A DNA stretch of 64,000 nt, taken from assembly GCA_023653625.1 (NCBI GenBank), contig CM042894.1:729581-793580 (forward strand), written 5' to 3'. The notes below the pieces were generated by a model, which saw only the letters and a list, made by a program, of their open reading frames with translations, was not told the origin of the DNA and searched no databases. Shown here piece by piece: positions 36,355 through 46,894 of this stretch. The DNA is from Triadica sebifera. Lineage: Eukaryota; Streptophyta; Magnoliopsida; Malpighiales; Euphorbiaceae. Numbering within the stretch: position 1 is the first letter of the stretch; each line of letters begins with the position of its first letter. The translations under genes were made by a program, and so were the position numbers.

Positions 36355-36730
36355 TGTAGGCTTGGCCACGAGCCGATCCTGCTCGTTGAACTGGTCCAGA
36401 CCGAGCTAGATTGGTTCTGGGTCCAACTCAGACCATTGTTCAGTTGTAAAGGGTCATGTCCTGACCCTTTCCCCATGAACTGGAGCCCTCAATTTCGGTT
36501 CCAATAGTAATATTACTATTTTTTTATAAAATAAAAATAAAAATATATTCATTAAAAAAAATAACAATTATATTTTAGAAATATTATTGTATTTATTTAT
36601 TATGTTATTAATTAAAAAAATCGGCTGAACAGCCAATTCATGAACCCAAACCGACTCCTCCTCGATTTTGGTTCGGTCCCTATTTTTTGAGACCGCAGAA
36701 CCAACGGTTCCGAACCATAACCAGACTTAG
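36355..36730. repeat. Dispersed repeat with GGTTCGG/CCGAACC ends (candidate MITE)
   Basis: GC-richer ends ('ggcttggccacgagccgatc' on the left; 'aaccaacggttccgaaccat' on the right) flank an AT-rich core. Inside are 'ggttctgggtcc', 'cggttcc', 'ttggttcggtccc' and 'gaccgcagaacc', which read as related words on both strands. This is the look of a non-autonomous DNA transposon or similar interspersed repeat. A clean terminal inverted repeat was not resolved. Confidence 0.45.
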
Positions 36731-36739
36731 TAGCATATT

Positions 36740-39700
36740 TGAATCAGAGTATCAATTTATGTCTATCATGCATTTGCATTTTTACTGAGAGTTTTTTTTT
36801 CCTTTAAAATTGAAAATGAAAGAGCACTATGATAGATCTATATATATAAGCTAGTTTCTCTCAAGAAAATTTTAAAAATAAACAAATTAATTAATTCTAA
36901 GGCCCTCCTTATAGTACTTACCTCAGCATTCAGGACATTTACATATCTATACCAAAATTAACCAACACTGTTGTTCTTTTTTTGAATAAAAAAATTTCAA
37001 TGCTAACATAATAATTTATAAGTGTTTATTATCTTGTACTATGACTTACAATTTTTTTTGGTATATTTTGTAGAAACTGCATATTAAATTCATGACTTTC
37101 TACTTTTAACATTGACTTATAATTAAGTTAAGGCGAGACTATAACTCCTAATTTGTGAAGTTAAAAGTTAAAATTTAGGCTAGGCTAAGCTTATAAATAT
37201 ATATTTCTTATAATTCAACACAAAAGAAATAGGGATTTTTTTTTATCAAGTTATCTTTTGGTTTTTACTATCTATGCTTACGTCCCTATATTTTTACAAC
37301 TCAATGAATTAGTCCTTAGACATTTGGTTATGTTAACAATATTTAAGTCCTTCTGTTAGTATCCATCTTATTTTGCCGTTAATTATAAGAAAACGGCAAA
37401 AATACCCTCATATATAATATGACGCAAAAGAGTTTTTCTTATCAAACTTCTGTCTGTCTCTCCCATATTTCTCCTCTCTCTTTCCCTTTTTATTTTTATG
37501 GTTTAAATTCTAAGGCATTCCAAAATAAAATAAAATAAAATAACCTATAAACCTAATCATTATTCATTTATTTGAGTCCCCTCACTTTTGGTTTTGTTGT
37601 CTGCAGTACCCTTTTAATTTTATCAGCGAAAATGATGTATATTTATTCAAGGTTCTGGTAAAAAGAGTAGCTGTTATAGGTGTTGATGTTAGGTAAATTG
37701 GATTGATATTCTGTAATTACCTACTTTCCTTTATGGGAATTTTTTAAGTTTTTCTATTCTTAGATTAGAAACTATTCTTTTCACACATATAATCTGTGGG
37801 CTTGATATTATTCAATTATGTGCACGTCCAAGTGGGCTCACAAACACTTGTATCGCATGGCTTTAAGGTATCAATATTTCAGATTAAAAGGAAGAGTTGG
37901 TGGAAAGCGATGAGAAGTGTTGCCATGATGGTTTAGTTTGGAGGTGAGGATGCAAATTTTTGGTATTCTTCTAATGAAGTTTGATGCTTGATTAAGAAAA
38001 TTTTCACATTCTCTTGGCAAGCTACCAATTTTGTTGGGAAAAATGGAACTGATTGTTTGCTTTTTATTTTTGCCGAATGAGATGAGAGTAAAATTCAGGT
38101 GAATGGTCTATTTATGATCTTGATCTTCAAGAAATGCAAGAATTTGTAGTCACAAATTTACAAGAAAATGGACTTAAGCTTGGATTTTGCTATAATTAAT
38201 ATATATCCCTCAAACTTATTCAAATTTTTGGACATTTTGACTTTGAAATATATATATATATCTTGTTGTCTTATTTATATGGCTCAATAGTCAATAAGAG
38301 TATTAAAAATTAACCTTTGAAGTCAGATATAAAAGAAAAATAATGATAAATTAGACAAAATTAAATATTGTTAGCCTTCACCATTGGCACCCTAAATCAA
38401 TGGAAATTAGATATGCTCTAATAGCATCTAAATTAGGTTTACGAATGCAGTATTGTTTTTTTCTGAAAGAAATCTTCACATCATATATCTTTCGTGACTG
38501 AAATTCCAGTGGCAAAAGCTGAAAAAGAATAATTGATTATATAATTTGACTTTAGTCTGCAGCTTATTAATTAGAGTTTGAATTCTAAAATAATTTTTTT
38601 AAAATAATAAAAAATTGAAAAAAAAAGGTATTTCTATTTCCCAAATGAATGGTAGCTCACTTACTACTCAAAAGCTGTTCCAAATTAATGCGACAACTTA
38701 CCAACAAAACTCACTATTGGGCTTTTAGTTTGGCAAAATCCCAGCAAATAGACCGTTGGCAATTGATGCAAGTTTCATGTCCTAGATTAAGCCCAATTTA
38801 ACATTAATTTATTTGTCTCAAACAAATATTAATACTCCATCCCATACAGATTTTTCAAAACAACTATTAATAACTTTATCTTTCTGTTTAAAAAAAAATT
38901 AAAAAACTGTATTTTACTAAGAGCCATCACAGAAGCAATAGCTAGGTTTGTTTTATTTCTATTCAATAAATATTAACATTAATCTTTAATTTAATCCTTT
39001 TTTATTAATAATTTAACATTCTTATAATTTATTATATCAATATATGTGAGGTCTAAGGATAATATCACACATATTTTGCGATTTTTTTTAAAAAAAAGGT
39101 ATTTTTATGATGAAATAGAGGAGATTGACTGTAAAAAATAATTTTTGTACTAATAGAACATAAAAGTTGATTGTGAGACAAATTGATCATCGGAAAATTT
39201 TGAGTAAATTAACCCTTCATACTGGTAATTTTTTTAAAAAAATAAAATTATTGTGATTCACTAATGAGGTGATAAAAAATTTCTTTCATATTATTGAAAT
39301 ATAAATAAAAGCCTATCAGAAGAAACAATTTTTTTTTAAAAAAAAGACAAAAAGAAAAACGTGAATAAAAGTGAAAATAAAAAGAAAGAGAGGAGATCCG
39401 ATGAAGAACGTGGATCAGCCTCAAAATGTGAATCAATGGAATATAATTTTCATATTTAACATAAAATAAGCCCAACCTATAATTTTATTTGAAAAGAAAA
39501 AATATAAATTCTTTCAAGTTCCTAAAGAAGTATATGTTTTTATTATCATAAACTGAACCTTTAAATGAGTCCATATTTACACTAAAAATTCTTAATTTTC
39601 TCTTAATACTTATAATTATCAATACACTACACTTCCATTTATTTTAGCCGTTACAAATGAAAAAATGTCAAATTTATCATTTTTTTGTCTTAAAAAATAA

Positions 39701-40700
39701 AAATAAAATTAATGTTATCAACTTGATACCAAAATGTTAAATTTGTCATTCTTTTTTAATATATTTTTAAAGTGAAAAAAAGTCAAATTTGTGAAAAAGT
39801 ATTTTTAATATTTTATGTTAATTTTCATTATTTTAAGCAAAAATCTAATTTATTAACATAATATGTCATTTAGAAGTAACATAAAGTCTTTTTAGTTAAT
39901 GGAACCAATTCCAAAGGATTTATAATGTATTTCTAAAAATAGATGGATGAATTAGTGTATTCAACCAAATATCAAAGGGCATAGAGTAATTTATCCAAAA
40001 TTAAAATATCCAATTTTATCTATGAATAGATAGAAAGTTGATAGAAAAATTGAATTGAAAGAAATCATAAACCTAAAATTGAAAGTATATAATTTTTATT
40101 AAAAGAATCCAAACATCAGTTTTTTTTAAAAAACAATTTAATCTTGTAAGAATATTGAGGATTTCATTATTTATAAATTGAAATTTTGCACTTAAATTTG
40201 ATATATATCTTTATTCATTAACAAGATTAATATTCAATATCAACTCCATTTATAATTGAATATAATATAAAATTAATTTAAATAAAATAACTTACCTTTT
40301 TGGCTAAAGATGAATTAATAAAATAACTTTTAGATAATGAAATTATATTGATTCTTTATGATAAAAAGAAAAAAATAATCATCCTTCAAATACTATGAAA
40401 GTCGTCAAATCGAAAAGGTGGAGGTCCACAGCAGAAGAAGTTTCGAACATAAAAAAAAAAAAAAAAAAGGAATGGCAATGCGGGTTTGGAGTGAATTTTC
40501 TGTCCCATTCCAGACTCTGAATTCTGTTATATTCTTTCGATCCAGTACTGATTTTTGTCAAAAAAAAAATTTGAAGATTTTTATTAAATTTTTTTTATTT
40601 TATTTTTAATATTAAAAATATTTATATTTTAATTAATTAATTAATCAATTAATTATTTAAGTAAAAAATATATTTTTTAATATATTTTTATTTTATTATT
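36740..40700. other. Intergenic DNA with one possible gene remnant
   Basis: Mostly AT-rich. The interval about 37560-38200 is less AT-rich and has a coding-like scrap on the plus strand reading IYDLDLQEMQEFVVTNLQEN before a stop near 38200, preceded by frames with many stops. I do not recognise it; it may be a decayed gene. No other gene is supported. Confidence 0.4.
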
Positions 40701-40968
40701 TTTTAATTATATTAAAATATAAATAATTGTATATATATATATATATCGAAATGGGTATACTCAGTTTCCAATAAAAAAAAATTTGGAATCAGACCAAAAT
40801 CAGCACAAAAAAAAAAAACAAAAAATCCGTTTATTCGTAACGAAATGGGAACGGAACATCGCGGACCCAAATTGTCATCCTCTTATAAAAAGAAATTCCG
40901 CCGGCATGAGCAAATTCACTAACCGACAGACACACGAAACACGAACACCTTTCCCTTGTACGCCATCT

Positions 40969-40975
40969 ACGTGTC
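40969..40975 (+). promoter_or_regulatory. ABRE-like ACGTGTC in the MFT promoter
   Basis: ACGTGTC lies about 190 bases upstream of the MFT ATG, with a related GCGTGTC about 25 bases further on. ABRE cores are bound by ABI5-type bZIP factors, and MFT genes are known to respond to ABA in seeds. The link here is inferred from motif and position. Confidence 0.45.
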
Positions 40976-41163
40976 TCTCCTAAAAAGTTTCAGGCTGCGT
41001 GTCACCAACTTGTCAAATCCTAAATTTTCATCTCTCAAACATTCAAAAACAAAACGAACCCATCTCTCAATGTCTCTGTCGTAATTTTGGTCTGTGCAGA
41101 TAGAGTGAGTGGCTCCTTGTCTCTCAAACCACTGCTATTCCTCCTCCATCATCGTTTCGTGTT

Positions 41164-42050
41164 ATGGCTCGATCTCTTGAGCCACTGGTGGTCGGGAAAG
41201 TTATCGGAGAAGTTCTTGATATGTACAATCCGGTGGCTGAGTTCACTCTTCATTATGGAACCAAGCAAGTCGCCAATGGCTGTGAGATCAAGCCTTCCGC
41301 TGCTGCTCAGAAACCCCATCTTCAGATTCTTGGTTCTCGCCTCTCCTCCAATCTCTACACTCTGGTTCGTATATTTGCGGGCTAATTAACTATAGTATTT
41401 ATATATGTTCATGAGTTAATGGTTAAATTTTAATGTGATTCAAATCACTTTCTATATTATTAGGTCATGGTTGATCCTGATGCTCCAAGTCCCAGCGAAC
41501 CCAAATGGCGAGAGTGGCTCCACTGGTAATTTCATTCTTACACGGACCATGTTGTCCATAATATCTTCATTTATAAATCGTGTTAGTAAAGTTTTATCAT
41601 GTGAAAATGTAATTTTTATGATCAAGAAGCTAGATATAGAATTGGTGATGGAATTATAGGACTTTGCTTTGTTTTTGCAGGATTGTTGTGGATATTCCAG
41701 AAGGATGTGATGCCACAAAAGGTTTTTGCCGTTTTATGTTAAATTCATTGATGTTTCATTTTTTCAATAAATTTGAGATAATGTTTGTTTTTTTTTTTTT
41801 TTTTCTTTTGTGGGGTTGGACGTTAGGACATGAGTTGGTGGCATACATGGGACCTCAGCCACCAACCGGTATTCACCGGTATGTATTCGCGCTGTTCAAG
41901 CAGGGAAGGGGATTGATAGGAAGGAGTGGACCTCCAGATTTGCGGGGCAATTTCAGCACCCGTCAATTTGCTGCCCAAAATGGACTGGGGCTTCCGGTTG
42001 CTGCTGTGTATTTTAATTCGCAGAAGGAACCGGCAGTTAAAAAACGTTGA
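41164..42050 (+). CDS. MFT: MOTHER OF FT AND TFL1 (PEBP family), 4 exons, 175 aa
   Basis: A small phosphatidylethanolamine-binding-protein-fold regulator. MFT genes mainly act in seed dormancy and germination through ABA and GA signalling. Exons 41164-41364, 41464-41525, 41681-41721 and 41827-42050 give 176 codons with TGA; the four-exon plan, with 62- and 41-base middle exons, is the one conserved across FT/TFL1/MFT genes. Visible signatures are DPDAPSPSEP (residues 71-80), REWLHWIVVDIP, GIHRYVFALF and the C-terminal LPVAAVYFN. Residue 85, the position that is Tyr in FT and His in TFL1, is Trp, which marks the MFT clade. The external loop of exon 4 (GRGLIGRSGPPDL) is unlike both FT and TFL1. 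The segment around QKPHLQILGSRLSSNLYTL is somewhat divergent. ATG 41164 gives the full family length. Confidence 0.95.
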
Positions 42051-42059
42051 CATTCTGTT

Positions 42060-44635
42060 TAATTTAAGGGAAAAAAGAAAACGTTATTAACGACGGATTC
42101 AGGATTGTGTGTTGACGTGGCATCCTGAAATTATCTTTGCTTCTGCTTGTGCTTTTGTTTGTGTTGTAATTAATTACACCTTCTTTTCTTCTTCTTCTTC
42201 TTATTATTTTGGTAATATGCTTGTAAAGTTGTAATTGCCTATACTTTTTTGTCTGTGCTTTTTTTTTGGAACTTGTTATCCAGCAGCTAGAATATAATTA
42301 AATGAAATTAATGCTTTTATCTTATTAATTTTATATAAATATAAGCGAATACTTATTTTTTCTCGAATTTTTTTGTACATTAGTCACTAGAAAACTCTTC
42401 TTTTATATATATATATATATATATATTAATGCTTCTATTGTATATCTCTTAAAATTAAAAAACACAAATTATGGAGTTTCTATTTTTTTTGTATATTGTT
42501 GCACTGATTTAATGAAATGAAATATTAATTTTATTATCTATTGATAAAAAAATAATAATATTATGTGCGTGTATAAATATATAAATATATATGAAATTTG
42601 GTTTAGCACTTTGAGTTACTAAATTATATTAAATCTGATTTTTCATATGTTTATTTAATAGATAGATAATTAATTTTAATAAATTTAGAGATGATAAAAT
42701 TATCTATATCCATTTATTCATCCATTTTAATTAGGATATGGAAGATAAATTGATAGTTTAAATATAAATTTGGATATGGAAGATAAATTGATAGTTTAAA
42801 TATAAATGGACAATAAATTGAATTATTTTAACCACTAATATATGGGTATTGATGGGTTGGTATGAGTACCCATTTAAATCCATAATTAAATTAATAAAAT
42901 TAAAAAATTTTCCAGTGTAATATTTTTTTAATTAAATTGGTTAAAAAGATTTTAAAAAATTACTAAATATATACATCATTTTCGATCAATGTACCCGTAA
43001 ATTTTTAATGTTATATTTTCTGATTTTTTTATTACCAAAAAATTAGTTACTTGTAGTTAATATATATTTTATCAATTTATTTTGTTATCAAAAATTAAAT
43101 ATATTGTTTAAAAATTTCAATAGAGAAAAAGATAGCTTCTTTAACAATTTGGCATTCTTCATTTTCTTTAAAATTATTAGTAGTTTTATCTCTTTTTGAA
43201 ATTGCAAGAATTTTTTCTTTTTCCTTCAAAAAAAAGATACATAAATTTTTTTTCTTTCATATGTCGTTGACAAATAAAGTAAAGAAAACAATTAATACAC
43301 TAACAACAACATTGTTTTAATTACCTTGTTTATTTTTAATTTTTTAATTTTTTAATTTTGGTTAAAAATTTATGAATTTAAATTATTTTAACCTTAGTTC
43401 TAACATCTATAAATTAAGTTTATTAGACATGATGATATAGATTGCAAATGAATGAAAAATGAATTTATCTATCTAATTATTTTTTTTAATAAAGATGAAA
43501 GTTTATCTCAAAATTAATTATAAAACTAATTAATAGCTAATTTCATTCAGCCTCCAAATTAAGTTAATTAACATTTCATTCAAAAAATTCATATTTTTCT
43601 TATAATTTTTAAGTCTTAATTGCAATGAATTTCTAATGTTCATTAAAAAAAAATTTAAAAAAGTTTTTTATGATCAAATAGGGTTATGTAACTGTAAAAT
43701 TAAAATGATGTGTTAATTAAATTCTAAAGTTGATTTTTTTTTACAAATGGAAATTATAAAGTTGATTTTGAACAAACTAATAATTAGAAAAAAAAAAACG
43801 AAAGCAAATTAATGAAAATATTTTATCCTTACATTAGGAAATTAAAATAAAATCTTAACAAACATATTGTGGAGGTTATTTGAGATATATTAAATGAGCA
43901 AATGGGTGGGTTAGTGTCAATTAGGCTTAAATGAGTATATGTACCCATATAATAATTAAATGGGTCATGCAAAATTACCCATCTAAATCTAATCCAAATC
44001 CACACATTTACCACTGCTGCATAAATCTAACGATAAGATTTTACCATAATAATTAATTCTATTTTTATTAGCATTCACAATTAGAATAAGTTCCATGATT
44101 TTTCTTACTTAATTGTAAAAAAATTCACCAACTCTTTTATAAGAGAGCTTGAAAGAGTAAGTTTTTTTGGGACACAAATAAAAATTAAATTTGAAATTAT
44201 ATTAATAAAGAGATATAATATTTTTTTTATTAGAAGTGATCCAGCATAATAATACAACTTGTAATACTTTCATAGAAGTTTTTGTGATGAGAAGATAACT
44301 TGATTGAAAAAGTTTAAAGAAATTTCATTAAAAGTGGGAAAGAAAAAAAAAGAAATTAACATATCTATTTTTCTTATCACTGTCAAGAAAACTAGAAAAT
44401 GGATTATAAAAGACGGACTAAAGCCATTAAGTCTATATGTGTTAATGATTTGTTTTGAATTAACATTTATTGAAATATGGTTGATTATAATTTTTAAACT
44501 CTAAATAATTATGTAAAAACTCATGGACATATTAGTTATTAAAATTATTTAATTATTCTTAGTTATTAATATAAAATGACTAAAATGTGCATTCTATTTG
44601 GCTAAATTATAACCATCTTTATTATTTTTTTTGAA
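42060..44635. other. MFT 3' flank and repeat-bearing AT-rich spacer
   Basis: After the MFT 3' untranslated region there is no gene. A 36-base phrase starting 'ggatatggaagataaattga' is tandemly duplicated at 42734-42769 and 42772-42807. Two stretches with 'gggta...tacccat' words (about 42690-42900 and 43880-44010) read as related interspersed repeats in opposite senses. The remainder is poly-A/T and (AT)n. Confidence 0.5.
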
Positions 44636-44639
44636 GTGG

Positions 44640-45010
44640 ATGTAGAACTATAAATGAATTAAGTCGCTCGCAAATTATTTGAATTTTGATTTGGAAAAAC
44701 GTTTATTCATGGTCATTTGTTACTATTAATGAGTTGAGTTTGAACTCGACTTTAATATTATTTAGTTTGTTAGTTCACAAATGTATTCGTTTACGAGTTT
44801 ACGAATGTATTCGTTTAAATACTTATTTATATTATATTTTATTATTAAATTCGATTTTAATTTTTTTATTATTAGTTAACAAGATGAACTCGAATTTTTA
44901 TTAATATCAGTTAATGAGCTGAAATAGAACTAAATTTTTTAAATATAATAAATAAAATTTTTATGAATCAAATTTAAATCATTTATAAATTTAATAATTT
45001 AAAAATGAGC
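44640..45010. repeat. Second member of the GAGTTCG/TTCGTTTACGAG repeat family
   Basis: Contains 'gagttgagtttgaactcgac', 'aaatgtattcgtttacgagt', 'gatgaactcgaatttttatt' and 'aatgagctgaatttgag'. Read on the other strand, these words match the repeat at about 5400-6170. No coding capacity. Confidence 0.45.
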
Positions 45011-45014
45011 TGAA

Positions 45015-46450
45015 TTTGAGTTTGAAAAATATGCAATTATACTCGTGGTCTTAAATGGATGTGATGTGATGTCATATTTCAAATTTTGAGCTTTTGAGTT
45101 TTGAACTTTTGGGTGTGAACCGTTGTCTTGGGCCAACGCTTTCATTTTGAATCCGAATTCAACAAAAGCTGGCCGAGTATAACATGAATAGTGAATAAGC
45201 AATTCCAAAATCATTTTTTCCTTTTAAAAAAATAAAATAAAAGAGCTATAATGCAATTTACCAACGTAAAAAGTGTAAAATAAAATTTTTATAGATGAAG
45301 TTAACAAATATATTATGTGGCTTTGTAAGTTAAATTCGCACTTAGATATTTAAAAGGGATTTGTAATTTAAATTTACACTAATTAGATATTTAAGAGATA
45401 TATGTCTTTTTTTTAAAGATAAGTATTTTGTATATTTTTTAAATATTCGGGTTTTTGTGAGTTCAAAGATTAAATATCATTCAAAGATAAAATATGAATT
45501 CAAAATAAAAATAAAGTCCAAAAATTATATAGAATTACAATAGAAAGAAAAACTTTGAGAATATAAAAGAAAATATTAAAAAATTAAATAAACTTATTCA
45601 AATAAAACAATTATAAAAATACTTCTTTCAATTGAAAATTTATAAATTTACTTTTTAATTATTAATTTTAAATTAACTCAGGTTCTCGTTAAAAAATTAT
45701 TCATTTAACAACTATTAATTATAAGTTTAGTGTTACTAATAAGGACTAATTGAAATTTGTATTATTGACTTTTTTGACCATCATTGGTAAGATATTATCA
45801 TGTTAAGAGTTTCATAGATAAAAATAAATTAGTTCAATATTGATAGTAATAGAAGACAATTTCATATGGGAGTCAATCAAATGCAGTTGATAGTTATTTG
45901 AATAATTTTTTAATTGAGGGATTTAATTGAACAATTTATAAAAATTTAAGGATCAAAATATACTTTTTATTTTCAAATAGAAATATTTATGATAATTTAT
46001 CAGTTTGATGTATAAAAAAATCATTAATGTGGTCTAAATAAGAAATTTTGGTAATAAATATAAAATACATATTGTTTAGGTCGTCTAAATTGTTCAATTG
46101 AACTCTTCACCTAATTAAGTTTTATTTATTAAGCTCCACAAGTTTCAATTTTATTTTATAAATGACTTATTTGTATAAAAAAATAAATTACGTTTTTAAG
46201 TAAATCATGTGGAGATAGGAAAATAAATAAATAAATAAATTGCATATTTTAGTATTTAAGTTTCCATTTTTATTATCAATTAGGGGTCTAAAATTAGTAA
46301 TTTTTTTATAAATCTTACGAGCGGCTCACGCATTTGCAGTACATTCCTATATTTTTCTCAATTAAGTTTGCCACTAGGAAATAAAAATAGAAGTCCAGAA
46401 AATTAATAGAATAAAAATATAATTGAGGGGCTCAATTGAATAAGTTTGAT
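45015..46450. other. AT-rich spacer upstream of the ABC1 kinase gene
   Basis: I see no gene. A small less-AT-rich patch at about 45040-45190 has no domain-bearing frame. Confidence 0.5.
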
Positions 46451-46558
46451 AAATTCAGAGGCTAAAAATAAAACAGAGTTTTTCCTAATGAATAAGGAAA
46501 AAGTTTCCAAGGACGTGGATGAGTAAAAAACCAAGCAATGTGTGTGTGGGTAGCGTAA

Positions 46559-46588
46559 AGCCCACGAGAACCTAACACCGGAAGCCCA
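46559..46588 (+). promoter_or_regulatory. Two site II (TGGGCT) elements upstream of the ABC1 kinase
   Basis: AGCCCA occurs at 46559-46564 and 46583-46588 (TGGGCT on the other strand), about 310-335 bases before the proposed start codon. Site II elements are typical of promoters of nuclear genes for mitochondrial proteins, which fits the neighbouring gene. Inferred. Confidence 0.45.
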
Positions 46589-46767
46589 ACTTTTACCTCA
46601 ACGCTGCGTCTTCGCCTTCTTGTGCCGTTAGTCACCTTAGGTCTCAGCCAAAGAAACAATCTCCCACCTCACCTCTCCAAACTCAAAAACGACGATCCAC
46701 GTAAGCACAAACGGCCATTAGGCAAAAACCACAGCAACGCCATAGCCGGAGAAGAAGGAATCGAAGC

Positions 46768-46860
46768 ATGCAGTGTGAATCCATGAGAAAATGCACGCAG
46801 CCGCAACAACAACAACAAAAGCAAGAGCTACAGCCATTATTCTCCGCGCGCTCACGTTAG
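46768..46860 (+). other. Upstream ORF in the ABC1 kinase leader, 30 codons
   Basis: ATG 46768 opens a frame with a Gln-rich middle (CAA repeats) and stops at TAG 46858-46860, 34 bases before the proposed main ATG. A second ATG at 46791 opens another frame that stays open across the main ATG and would stop just after the first splice junction. If the transcript starts upstream of 46768, both could reduce translation of the main frame. Confidence 0.5.
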
Positions 46861-46894
46861 CCTCAGCCGAAAGTCCTTGGGGTTCTCGATCGTC

